64,000 bases of DNA, from contig NZ_CP043006.1 in assembly GCF_008086345.1 (NCBI RefSeq), positions 6,079,501 through 6,143,500 on the forward strand, read 5' to 3'. Of this stretch, positions 24,891-34,071 are shown piece by piece; position 1 is the stretch's first letter; every line of letters begins with the position of its first letter. Below the pieces are notes generated by a model that saw only the letters and a list, made by a program, of their open reading frames with translations, made no database searches and was not told the DNA's origin. Source of the stretch: Chitinophaga sp. XS-30 (GTDB lineage Bacteria; Bacteroidota; Bacteroidia; Chitinophagales; Chitinophagaceae). Both the position numbers and the translations under genes were made by a program.

Positions 24891-26576
24891 ATGAACGCTG
24901 TCATTGATACGTCGGTTATTGTTGTGTTTTCGGTATTTATTATGCTGGTAGGGTTTTCTTTCTCCCGCACGGGGCGGAACCTGAAATCCTTTTTCGCCGC
25001 CGGTGAAGCGGTACCCTGGTTCATTGGAGGGCTGTCCCTCTTCATGAGTTTTTTCTCCGCCGGTACCTTCGTAGCCTGGGGTTCCATTGCCTACAAATAC
25101 GGCTGGGTAGCCATCACTATTCAATGGACCATGTGCATCGGCGGGCTGATAACCGGACTCTACCTGGCGCCCAGATGGAAGGCCACCGGCAACCTGACAG
25201 CCGCTGAATTTATCCGGGAACGCCTTGGGGACAGGGTGCAGAAAAGCTATATCTACATTTTCATGCTGGTATCCCTGCTGATCAAGGGCTCGGTATTATA
25301 TTCCGTCGCCCGCCTGGTCAGCTCCTCTCTCGGTTTCCCGCTGATGCCCAGCACGGTGGTGCTTGGCCTGTTCATGATCGCCTACACGGCTGTGGGCGGG
25401 TTATGGGCCGTAATGGTGACGGACATCCTGCAATTCGCGATCCTCACCGCCGCTGTGCTCATCCTTATCCCGCTGGCCTTCGATGCCGCGGGCGGCGTGC
25501 AGCAGTTCCTGCATTTCTCGCCCGAAGGGTTCTTTGATGTGGTGAACGGCGAATACACCTGGGGCTTCATGATCGCGTTTGCCCTGTACCATATTTTTTA
25601 CATCGGCGGCAACTGGACGTTCGTACAACGGTACACCAGTGTGGATACACCGAAGTCGGCATCGAAAGTAGCCTATCTCTTTGCCGGATTGTATATCATC
25701 AGCCCGGTACTGTGGATGCTGCCGCCGATGGTGTACAAGACCATTAATCCCGGGCTTTCCGGCCTGGACACGGAGAACGCCTACCTGATGATCTGCCAGC
25801 ACGTACTGCCGGCGGGCCTGATGGGGCTGATCCTCACCGGCATGTACTTCTCCACCTCGGCCTCGGCCAATACAGCGCTGAACGTAGTGTCCGCCGTATT
25901 CACCAATGACATTTACAAAGGCAGCATCAATCCCGGCGCTTCCGATAAAAAACTGATGCTGGTAGCCAGGGTATCGTCCTGGTTCTTCGGACTGGGGATG
26001 ATCGCCATTGCGCTGGTAGTACCGTACATCGGCGGCATCGTGGAATTTACCCTGAGCATCGGCGCCATCACCGGCGGCCCGTTGCTGGCCCCTCCCATCT
26101 GGGCCTTGTTCTCCAAACGGCTGACGGGCAGGGTCACCTTGTATGTTACCGTGATCAGCCTGGCCATGAACCTGGTGTTCAAGATCATTCTGCCGTTCAC
26201 ATCGGGCTTCAGGTTAAATCGCGGTGAAGAAATGCTGCTGGGTGTGGGATTACCCTTCCTCATGCTGGCTTTATATGAACTATACGCCGCTTACAAAGGC
26301 ACCATCAGCAATGAATATACGGAGCTGCAGCAGCGCCGGGCAACGAGGAAAGCATCACCGGTGATCATCAGCGCGGAAGAAGCACGGGAGATCAGGAAGC
26401 AGAACAGGTTCGGACTGAACGTGATCGCATTCTCCCTTTCCTTCATTGCCGTACTGCTGTACGTACTGTGCTTCTTCTCCGCGGGAAGCGTGGTACTGGT
26501 GGCCTCCATTGCCACCATCATCCTGTTATCATCACTCATTCCGTTGCGCGCCGCGAGGAAGGTAAAATTGGACTGA
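24891..26576 (+). CDS. Sodium:solute symporter (SSS family)
   Basis: 561 residues with about thirteen hydrophobic segments. Family features are GFSFSRTGRNLKSFFAAGEAVPWFIGGLSLFMSFFSAGTF-type N-terminal segments near 20-60, AYTAVGGLWAVMVTDILQF near 163, and the STSASANTALNVVSAVFTNDIYK region near 323. It would carry a small product (monosaccharide, uronate or similar) across the inner membrane with sodium. It follows the surface lipoproteins and precedes three secreted proteins, completing a route from surface to cytoplasm. The next ATG is 1 bp after its stop. Confidence 0.88.
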   Translation: MNAVIDTSVIVVFSVFIMLVGFSFSRTGRNLKSFFAAGEAVPWFIGGLSLFMSFFSAGTFVAWGSIAYKYGWVAITIQWTMCIGGLITGLYLAPRWKATGNLTAAEFIRERLGDRVQKSYIYIFMLVSLLIKGSVLYSVARLVSSSLGFPLMPSTVVLGLFMIAYTAVGGLWAVMVTDILQFAILTAAVLILIPLAFDAAGGVQQFLHFSPEGFFDVVNGEYTWGFMIAFALYHIFYIGGNWTFVQRYTSVDTPKSASKVAYLFAGLYIISPVLWMLPPMVYKTINPGLSGLDTENAYLMICQHVLPAGLMGLILTGMYFSTSASANTALNVVSAVFTNDIYKGSINPGASDKKLMLVARVSSWFFGLGMIAIALVVPYIGGIVEFTLSIGAITGGPLLAPPIWALFSKRLTGRVTLYVTVISLAMNLVFKIILPFTSGFRLNRGEEMLLGVGLPFLMLALYELYAAYKGTISNEYTELQQRRATRKASPVIISAEEAREIRKQNRFGLNVIAFSLSFIAVLLYVLCFFSAGSVVLVASIATIILLSSLIPLRAARKVKLD

Positions 26577-26577
26577 T

Positions 26578-29187
26578 ATGAAGAAATGTACGGGGCTGAT
26601 AGGGCTATGGCTTTTTGCACAAACAGCAGTTGCACAGCAATATGTTTCGCTGGAAAGCAGCGCGCTGAAGCTCAGCTGGATCAAAAAAGAAAGCGGCTGG
26701 CAGCTGCATAACGTCACCGCCGGCCGCACGAAGCTGCGCAAGCCCAGTGGTGAATATACCTTGCTGTATGCCAGGGAAAAACCGGACTCCACGCCCGCGA
26801 AGGAATACGCACACTTCCCGGGAAAGCAATACCACTACATCGTTCCCCTCTGGCAGGAGATCACGCAACCGGTACAGCTCAATACGGCGGGAGAAGCCCT
26901 GCATTTTTATCCCGCCGGAGCGGTTTCGGGAAAAGATAACGCGCTGGTATTCACAAAAGAGCTGAACACGGCTATGGTGACCACCACCTGGAGCATAGAC
27001 CCGGTGTATGCATCGGATGTTCGGGTAATTATCAGCCTGCGGGCGAAACAGGCCGGATACTTTTCCATTGCCACGCCTACCATCGCTGCGGCTACGCCCG
27101 AAGAATTGCAATGGGCAGGTATTCCCGGCCACTTTCAAAGCAATATGATCGAAAAGGATCTGATCCGGTCCTTTGCCTATATGCAGGGCATTCCTGACAA
27201 ACCGGTACTGGTCAGGGAACGGACGGCTGCCACGCTTTCTCCCTACATGGAAATGAAGAACAAGGTCACCCTCGCGGTGATCCCTGACCCCGGTACAGGG
27301 CAGGACCCCTGGGCATCAGATGCGAAAACCCGCACTCCCTGGCGCCTGGGCCTGTCTCTCATGAACCGGAAAGCCATGCTGACGCCTACGGCCTATCATC
27401 CGGTGCTGGGACAGAAAGGATCATTCCTGCAGGCAGGGGACACCGTTTCCTTCTCCTTCCGTTATTCCATTCAGCAGCGGGATTGGTACACCGTGTACAA
27501 ACATGCGGTGAACGATATCTACCGCTTCCCGGATTTCCTGGCGCTGAAGCAAACCGCGCAATCGCTGACAGACCGGATACTGGCCATGCACCGCTATGTG
27601 ACCGATGATAAAACGTCCATGTGGCGGACGGAAGATTACAACGGCCTCCGCATCGGCGCGCAGGCCTATCTGGGCGGTGTATATGGCTCCGCCAAAGATG
27701 CCATGAAAAATTCCGACTACGGCGCCATGTGGATGCTCGCCAATATCATGCAGGATTCAGTACTGAAGCAAACAAGGCTGCCTTATGCCCGCAACTTCAA
27801 GCTGCAGCAGCAGGAGGAGCAGCCGGGCTTCTTTTACGGCGCCGCAGCGGGACAATATTACCTCTCCAAAAGCAAACGGTTCACCGAGGAATGGGGACCA
27901 TATGTCGAGCCGATAGGGCTGACCTATTACATGCTGATGGATGCCGGTAATATCCTGCTGTTTGAACCGGGCGATACGGTGCTGCGGAATACCCTGCAGA
28001 AAGCAGCGGATAAATTGCTGTCGTGGATGGACAGGAATGGCCGCTGGCAGGTAGCATACGATCAGGCCACACGGCAGCCGATGTTTACCGAAGTGGAAGA
28101 CCTGCGGCCGACTTTCTACGGCCTGGTGATCGCCTACCGGATACTGGGGGACAAAAAATACCTGGATGCAGCACGCAAGGGCGCTGACTGGTATATCGAA
28201 AATGCGGTGGAGAAAGGCCGTTTCCTGGGCGTTTGCGGAGATACCCGTTTTGCGCCGGACTTTGCCACAGCCCAGAGCGCACAGGCGCTGCTGGAGTTAT
28301 ACGACATCACAAAAACAGCACGTTATCGCAACGCGGCAACAGCCGTGGCAAGATTATACACCACCTCCATCTACACCCATCCCATCCCCGGTACCGCCAT
28401 CAAAACCGTGAACGGGGCCCGGCGGCAGGATTGGGAGATCAGCCAGGCAGGCCTGAGCTTTGAGCACGGCGGTAGCCTGGGGTCAGCCAACTACCGCGGC
28501 CCGATCCTGCTGGCAAGCCATGCCGGGATGTTCGTGCGGATGTTTGCCCTGACCGGCGATTCACTTTTTCTGAACATGGCGAGGGCCGGAGCCTTGGGCC
28601 GGGATGCATTTGTAGACCCGCAGACGAGCGTGGCTTCGTATTACTGGGATGTGATGAATAAAGGCGCTGGCCCCTACCCGCATCATGCCTGGTGGCAGAT
28701 CGGGTGGATCACGGATTACCTGCTGGCCGAAGCCGGCATGCGCTCCGGCGGAAGGGTGACATTCCCCCGCGGTTTCATTACCCCGAAAGTTGGGCCGCAC
28801 CAGTCTTACGGCTTTGCACCGGGCGAGGTGTACGGCACTCCGGCAGACCTGTTGCTGAAAGAAGGCCTGCTTCATACCGGCAGTCCTTACCTGGACTATT
28901 ACTGCGCCATCAACCGGAAAGAAAAGCAACTGTTTTTCATCCTGCTGAATAATGATGATGAACAACTTCATACCAGGTTGCAGGTGGATTACAGCAAACT
29001 CTCCCTGCAGGACGGTAACGCACAGCGCACCACACTGAAAACAGCTGACGGCAAACGCTCCCTTCACCCCGTCGATGCATCGCTGATCACCGTGAACGGA
29101 GAAAGAAAAAAACTTCATGACGTGTACACGATCCCGTTATCACTGGCACCATATGGCATCGCAGTGATAGCAGTCACCTATAACTAG
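26578..29187 (+). CDS. Secreted (alpha/alpha)-toroid-like protein, paralogue A
   Basis: 869 residues, signal peptide about 1-19 (ends TAVAQ). A beta-rich N-terminal half is followed by helical repeats typical of six-hairpin glycosidase or lyase toroids (RPTFYGLVIAYRILGDKKY near 506, DFATAQSAQALLELYDITK near 559), then QAGLSFEHGGS and a conserved block ending in RSGGRVTFPRGF, YGFAPGEVYG and LHTGSPYLDYYC. The latter blocks recur in the genes at 29191 and 34072. I cannot assign a named family. From context it is probably a periplasmic or surface enzyme acting on the imported glycan. Confidence 0.65.
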   Translation: MKKCTGLIGLWLFAQTAVAQQYVSLESSALKLSWIKKESGWQLHNVTAGRTKLRKPSGEYTLLYAREKPDSTPAKEYAHFPGKQYHYIVPLWQEITQPVQLNTAGEALHFYPAGAVSGKDNALVFTKELNTAMVTTTWSIDPVYASDVRVIISLRAKQAGYFSIATPTIAAATPEELQWAGIPGHFQSNMIEKDLIRSFAYMQGIPDKPVLVRERTAATLSPYMEMKNKVTLAVIPDPGTGQDPWASDAKTRTPWRLGLSLMNRKAMLTPTAYHPVLGQKGSFLQAGDTVSFSFRYSIQQRDWYTVYKHAVNDIYRFPDFLALKQTAQSLTDRILAMHRYVTDDKTSMWRTEDYNGLRIGAQAYLGGVYGSAKDAMKNSDYGAMWMLANIMQDSVLKQTRLPYARNFKLQQQEEQPGFFYGAAAGQYYLSKSKRFTEEWGPYVEPIGLTYYMLMDAGNILLFEPGDTVLRNTLQKAADKLLSWMDRNGRWQVAYDQATRQPMFTEVEDLRPTFYGLVIAYRILGDKKYLDAARKGADWYIENAVEKGRFLGVCGDTRFAPDFATAQSAQALLELYDITKTARYRNAATAVARLYTTSIYTHPIPGTAIKTVNGARRQDWEISQAGLSFEHGGSLGSANYRGPILLASHAGMFVRMFALTGDSLFLNMARAGALGRDAFVDPQTSVASYYWDVMNKGAGPYPHHAWWQIGWITDYLLAEAGMRSGGRVTFPRGFITPKVGPHQSYGFAPGEVYGTPADLLLKEGLLHTGSPYLDYYCAINRKEKQLFFILLNNDDEQLHTRLQVDYSKLSLQDGNAQRTTLKTADGKRSLHPVDASLITVNGERKKLHDVYTIPLSLAPYGIAVIAVTYN

Positions 29188-29190
29188 ATC

Positions 29191-32100
29191 ATGCGGATAA
29201 TAAACAAACATATACCATATACTTTTTTGATGCTGCTGGGCTGTGCAACGGCGCATGCCCAGGATACCTTTCTTGTGGAGGCAGAGGATTTCCAGTTCAA
29301 AGGCGGCTGGCAGGAAGAACGGGCAGAGGGGCATACCATCCTCCGTGTATTCTCCGGCAAAGTGCCGGCGGCGGATGCGCTGACCGTGATCGACATCAAA
29401 AAACCAGGTACCTACGCAGTATGGGTGCGCACGCCTGATTATCCGGATAACAGACCCGGCACAAGGTTGTTCCGGCTGTATGTGAACGGGCAGGCGATGG
29501 CACGGGAATCCGGTCAACATGGCAAAAACGGCTACTATTGGGAAAAGGCAGGCACCGCAACACTGGAAGCCGGCGAAAACGTATTGCGCCTTAAAGATAC
29601 CCGCAGCAATTTCGGGCGCTGTGACGCCGTGCTGCTGACCAGCACAAACACCGATCCCAATACGGCCGGCTTCAAAGCCCCAGAAGCAACGATCATCAGC
29701 AAAGAAACAATTTCATCCGCCCCGCCGGTGGTCCCTGACCGCATCATTCCGAAAGATGCTCCCGTGATCGCCGCCGTCAGCAATGATAACATAAGGCTGC
29801 AATTCGTTGCTGCGGCAGATAAAAAGATCGCCGCAGTCATGCATATCCGGAAAAACGGTAAATGGATCACTCCCGATGCGGGACGTGAAGCCAACCGTAT
29901 TTTCCTGCTAAGCGCGGATGATCCGCAGATCAGTTTCGGCAGCTTCTATCCTTCCTGGAAAGGATCGCTGGCAGCCGGCAGTTTCACCAGCAAAGGCAAA
30001 ACATATCATATACAGGAACCCACGCAGCTGCTGAATCCCTTTCTTGCCGGGAAGCTGCAATCCTGCACCGTAACCACTGTAAAACAAATCAATAACCATT
30101 CCCTCTCAGCAGACTACCGGACGGAAGACGGGCAGGTTGTTGAAGGCATCTGGCAGTTATTGCCCGGTACGCAGCACCTGCAGCTGAGCCTGCAATACAC
30201 GCCTGCGCAAAGCGGATACTACAGCTTCGTGGTGAAAGCATTGCAAGGCATCAATCCATCGGATGCAGCCCATATACTGGTGCCGCCCATGCAGCAATAC
30301 CAGCGGCTGCCGGAAGGGCCGCTCATGATCCCCTCCGCCATGATGCCGCAGCCACTGGCGATCATGGAAAACAGCGAGCTGTCCGCATTCATTGCAGCCG
30401 CGCCATCTGTTTATCCGCTGGACTGGGCACAGTCATTCACCTCCCGTGCAGGCTTCTCCATCAGGGACGAGAAAAATGCGGTGCAGCCGGTGGCCTTTTC
30501 ACCGGTTCCCGGGCTGGAGGATTCGAAGATAGTTGCGGGGCAGGTGCTGCAACGTTCCTTTATCATCGGGGCCATGGCAATGCCCTGGCAGGATGCGTTC
30601 ACCTATCTTTCGGACAGCATTTTCAGGGTGAGGGACTACCGGAAGCAGGAAACAGTGTCCTTAACGGAAGCGGCATTCAACATCATCGACCTGATGCGGA
30701 ATGATACGGCGGCCGGCTGGGCGCCGGAGCTGAAGGGATTTTACGATATCGAAGCAGATCCGAAGATCCGCCCCACCGTTGTGCAATCCGCCCCGCTTGC
30801 CGTGATCTCCGCAGCCGTAATAGGCCGGGATGAAGCGCTGTACATCAACAGAGCCCTGCCTACGATTGAATATACTTTGTCCCGCAGCGGTTTCCGCTGG
30901 GCGAACGGCATTGCCGGTACCTTGTTCAACAAGGATAAAAGATCATTGCGGCTCAGCGCATTCCATTCACAATTCACTACGGCATATTATGAGGGCTTGC
31001 ACCAGTTGCTGCAGGAAGCCAATCCCTGGCTGAAAGCTGTTGCCCTGCCGCAAAATGCTGTCAGGACCGCCAAAGGATACTCCGTGAACGTTCCGGTATG
31101 GGCGCAGGAGCTGGCGGCTTACCGGTTGACGAAAGACCGGCAATGGCTGAATGCCGCCCGCAAAAACGCCGATACATTTCTGGCACGGGACGTTTATGGT
31201 ACGCACACGGGTATGCTGGGCAAACAACCTTTCTACAATACTTCTTTTTATGCCAACTGGTGGGACCTGCCGGACCTGTACGATGCAACGGGAGACAGCA
31301 GCTATCTCAAAGCAGCGGAATCGGCCGCATTCCATACACTGGCCGGAGTACGCTCCTATCCTATGGTGGAAGATACCATGCAGACCATACATCCGGGAAA
31401 TGTTTACAATGGCAACACCAGGTTCTGGTGGAAAGGCGGCGAAAAATACCGGCTGGGATTTCCGAGGAAGAAGGGTGACGCCCCGGAAAAGCAGGTGCCG
31501 CAACATCTTGTATCACCAGTGGGACTGGGCTTTGAGCAGCCTTTCACTTATTTCGATCCGGGCAAGCTGGTGCGCCCGGTGTTTATGAGCAGCTGGGCCC
31601 CTCACCTGCTGCGCCTCTCCAAAACGGCTCACGGCAAAATATTTGAAACCTATGCGCGCAATGCCGTGATCGGGCGGTTCAGCAACTATCCGGGATATTA
31701 CAGCACCGGTTTCACCGACATTCCCATGCAGCCGGATTTCCCCTACAAAGGGCCGGATGTCAGTTCTATCTACTATCACCATATTCCGCCGCATCTGGCT
31801 TTCACGCTGGATTTTTTATTCAGTTCCGTCATACAGCGGTCCGGCGGAAAAATATATTTCCCCTACAGCAAACAGGATGGCTTCGTGTGGTTCAACAACC
31901 GCATCTACGGCGGCGGGAAAGGAGAAATATTTGATGACCGGGACGTAAGCCTCTGGATGAAAAAAGGATTGATCAACGTCGATAACCCTGTTGTGAATTA
32001 TGTGACAGCCATATCCGGCAGGCAGTTCTGGATCATCCTGATGAATGAGGCAGCAGATGAACAAAGCTGCAGCATTACCTGGAGTGAGGAAGTGCAGGCA

Positions 32101-32511
32101 AAAGACAGCGGCATCCGCTATCCCGGAAAAATGGCCAGCGGCAGAAGCATTACGCTGGAACCGAAAGGGTTTGCTGCCATCGCATTTCCCCTGTCCGGCA
32201 AACATGCCGTAAAAAGGATACCGCTCTTGAAAAAAGGCATGCAGGAGATCGACTTCGGGCCGGGCATCGGCAAATTCCATGCTTTCCGGATACGTTCACC
32301 GTTCGGATGGGATTCCGTGTACGGCTACTTCGAAGCCATAGATTCGGAAGGCGCAACGGCATCGGTGACCATTCAGCATACCGAGGAGATCAGGGATACC
32401 TATCCCTATGAATGGTCTTATCACCCGCTGGATATGAGGGAGGACGCAGAGATCAGCATACAGATAAAAACAAGGAGCGGCAGGACTTTCAGCGGCTCCC
32501 TAACATTATAG
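29191..32511 (+). CDS. Secreted toroid-like protein with N-terminal CBM, paralogue B
   Basis: 1106 residues, signal peptide about 1-24 (ends AHAQ). Residues about 26-150 look like a CBM35/CBM6-type jelly roll (TFLVEAEDFQFKGGW, PGTYAVWVRTPDY, LEAGENVLRLKDT). A beta domain and helical repeats (AYRLTKDRQWLNAARKNADTF) follow, then AVIGRFSNYPGYY, YYHHIPPHLAF and RSGGKIYFPY, shared with paralogues A and C. The C-terminal module (TYPYEWSYHPL to SGRTFSGSLTL) is shared with C. Function unknown; the CBM argues for a polysaccharide substrate. It is 3 bp after paralogue A and directly abuts the SGNH gene. Confidence 0.65.
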   Translation: MRIINKHIPYTFLMLLGCATAHAQDTFLVEAEDFQFKGGWQEERAEGHTILRVFSGKVPAADALTVIDIKKPGTYAVWVRTPDYPDNRPGTRLFRLYVNGQAMARESGQHGKNGYYWEKAGTATLEAGENVLRLKDTRSNFGRCDAVLLTSTNTDPNTAGFKAPEATIISKETISSAPPVVPDRIIPKDAPVIAAVSNDNIRLQFVAAADKKIAAVMHIRKNGKWITPDAGREANRIFLLSADDPQISFGSFYPSWKGSLAAGSFTSKGKTYHIQEPTQLLNPFLAGKLQSCTVTTVKQINNHSLSADYRTEDGQVVEGIWQLLPGTQHLQLSLQYTPAQSGYYSFVVKALQGINPSDAAHILVPPMQQYQRLPEGPLMIPSAMMPQPLAIMENSELSAFIAAAPSVYPLDWAQSFTSRAGFSIRDEKNAVQPVAFSPVPGLEDSKIVAGQVLQRSFIIGAMAMPWQDAFTYLSDSIFRVRDYRKQETVSLTEAAFNIIDLMRNDTAAGWAPELKGFYDIEADPKIRPTVVQSAPLAVISAAVIGRDEALYINRALPTIEYTLSRSGFRWANGIAGTLFNKDKRSLRLSAFHSQFTTAYYEGLHQLLQEANPWLKAVALPQNAVRTAKGYSVNVPVWAQELAAYRLTKDRQWLNAARKNADTFLARDVYGTHTGMLGKQPFYNTSFYANWWDLPDLYDATGDSSYLKAAESAAFHTLAGVRSYPMVEDTMQTIHPGNVYNGNTRFWWKGGEKYRLGFPRKKGDAPEKQVPQHLVSPVGLGFEQPFTYFDPGKLVRPVFMSSWAPHLLRLSKTAHGKIFETYARNAVIGRFSNYPGYYSTGFTDIPMQPDFPYKGPDVSSIYYHHIPPHLAFTLDFLFSSVIQRSGGKIYFPYSKQDGFVWFNNRIYGGGKGEIFDDRDVSLWMKKGLINVDNPVVNYVTAISGRQFWIILMNEAADEQSCSITWSEEVQAKDSGIRYPGKMASGRSITLEPKGFAAIAFPLSGKHAVKRIPLLKKGMQEIDFGPGIGKFHAFRIRSPFGWDSVYGYFEAIDSEGATASVTIQHTEEIRDTYPYEWSYHPLDMREDAEISIQIKTRSGRTFSGSLTL

Positions 32512-33969
32512 ATGAACATCAATATTCGTTCCATGAACCGACAACAGCTGAAGAGTGCGACGCAACGGCGGCCAGATAAGGGATATGCAGCCGGGTTCCT
32601 GAAAAGGACCTGTCTCTCTCTCCTTCCAGCCCTCCTGTGTATGCATGCCGCACACGCGCAAACCGCCGAGGAGTTGATCGCAGCTTCGCAGGCGGGCGCA
32701 TCGCCTTTGTACTTTGATGTTCATACGGCGAATGTGCCGCTGGTAACTACCGGCAGCTTCCGGGATGAACGGGAGTGCAACGTCAGAAAAGGATTGCCCA
32801 ACTTCTTTCACAAAGCGCTGAACGGGAAAACGGTCACCGCGGGATTCATTGGCGGCAGCATCACACAAGGCTCGGCATGCTACCGGCCGCAAACGGCAAA
32901 ATACCTCCAGTCCATGTTCCCCGGCGTAACGCTGAAGGCACTCAACGCAGGCGTTTCCGGCACGGGCACCGATCTTGGCGCCTGCCGGCTTCATGACCAG
33001 CTGCTGCAATACCATCCGGACCTGATATTCGTTGAATTTGCGGTGAACGGGGCTTATGCTCCCGGCATGGAAGGCATCATCCGGCAGATCCGGCAATTTG
33101 ACCCGGAGATCGATATCTGCCTGATCTATACCATCAGTAACGGACAAACGAAAATATATGCGGAAGGCGATGTTCCGGAAAATATAGCCGGACTGGAAAA
33201 AGTGGCAGCGCATTATGGCATCCCTTCCATTCATCTTGGTATGGAAGCCGCCATGCTGGAGAAATCCGGCGAGCTGCACTGGAAGCACAACGGCGATGTA
33301 CCGGGCAAGATCATTTTTTCCCGGGACGGCATTCACCCGCTGCCGGCCGGTGGCAATCTTTACGCGGCGGCCATAGCGCGTGGAATGCAGCAGATGAAAA
33401 AACTGAACACACCCCTGCGCCATGCCATACCCGCCCCGCTGTTCCCGGATAACTGGGAAGATGCCGGAATGTATGCCCCGCTTGAGCTGGCGCAATTCAG
33501 CGAAGGCTGGCAGAAAACCGCGACCAGGCAACAATTTGCCGCCTGGTTCCCTTACATCATGGAAGCCTCCGCCCCCGGCGCCTCCTTCACCTTCCGGTTC
33601 AACGGCACAGCATTCGGCCTGTTTACGATCGGCGGGCCGGAAGCGGGACAACTTGGTATTACGGTGGATGGCAAGCCGCTGCCGCTGTCCACCCGCCCGT
33701 TGCCGGGAACAAGGATATTCCGGCCCGGGGAACAGCCCTGGCTCAATCTCTTCAACAGCTATTGCAATAACCGCTACCGCGGACAACATGACCTGGTAGC
33801 GCTGCCACCCGGCGATCATACCGTTACCATACAATTGTCAACCGAGAAAGCAGACAAGGTAAAGATACTGGGCGCACAACGGCAGGAAGATATTTTACAG
33901 CATCCGGAAAAGTATGACCGCACGGTGATCTACCTCGGCAAAATATTGCTCAGGGGACGCAGGATATAA
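32512..33969 (+). CDS. Secreted SGNH/GDSL hydrolase (probable carbohydrate esterase)
   Basis: 485 residues with a long N-terminal extension before a signal core (LLPALLCMHAAHAQ near 37-50). The SGNH blocks are clear: GGSITQG with Ser116 as nucleophile, GTGTDLG near 151, EFAVNG with Asn179, and DGIHPLPAG with Asp272 and His275. A C-terminal beta domain (about 330-480) has SFTFRFNGTAFGLF and GDHTVTIQL. Such enzymes remove acetyl or other esters from glycans. Its ATG immediately follows the previous stop. A start at Met8 is possible. A substrate bearing ester groups is inferred. Confidence 0.85.
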   Translation: MNINIRSMNRQQLKSATQRRPDKGYAAGFLKRTCLSLLPALLCMHAAHAQTAEELIAASQAGASPLYFDVHTANVPLVTTGSFRDERECNVRKGLPNFFHKALNGKTVTAGFIGGSITQGSACYRPQTAKYLQSMFPGVTLKALNAGVSGTGTDLGACRLHDQLLQYHPDLIFVEFAVNGAYAPGMEGIIRQIRQFDPEIDICLIYTISNGQTKIYAEGDVPENIAGLEKVAAHYGIPSIHLGMEAAMLEKSGELHWKHNGDVPGKIIFSRDGIHPLPAGGNLYAAAIARGMQQMKKLNTPLRHAIPAPLFPDNWEDAGMYAPLELAQFSEGWQKTATRQQFAAWFPYIMEASAPGASFTFRFNGTAFGLFTIGGPEAGQLGITVDGKPLPLSTRPLPGTRIFRPGEQPWLNLFNSYCNNRYRGQHDLVALPPGDHTVTIQLSTEKADKVKILGAQRQEDILQHPEKYDRTVIYLGKILLRGRRI

Positions 33970-33970
33970 T

Positions 33971-34001
33971 GGGAATGTTCCCGCAAAACGGGAATGTTCC
34001 C
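33971..34001. promoter_or_regulatory. Second paired dyad, probable LacI-type operator
   Basis: Two copies of GGGAATGTTCCC (33971-33982 and 33990-34001) are separated by 7 bp, the same geometry as at 19024-19054. They lie in the only sizeable gap of the operon, 102 bp between the SGNH gene and paralogue C, and suggest an internal promoter under the same regulator. Confidence 0.65.
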
Positions 34002-34071
34002 ACGCATTTTTTAACCGCGCGTACAGGATGGTACGCAATGAAGCACATTAAATTTGATGATGAGACACACG

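Noticed and set aside
32506..33834. 442-codon minus-strand ORF
   Set aside because: Antisense to the SGNH hydrolase gene, whose four catalytic blocks are intact.
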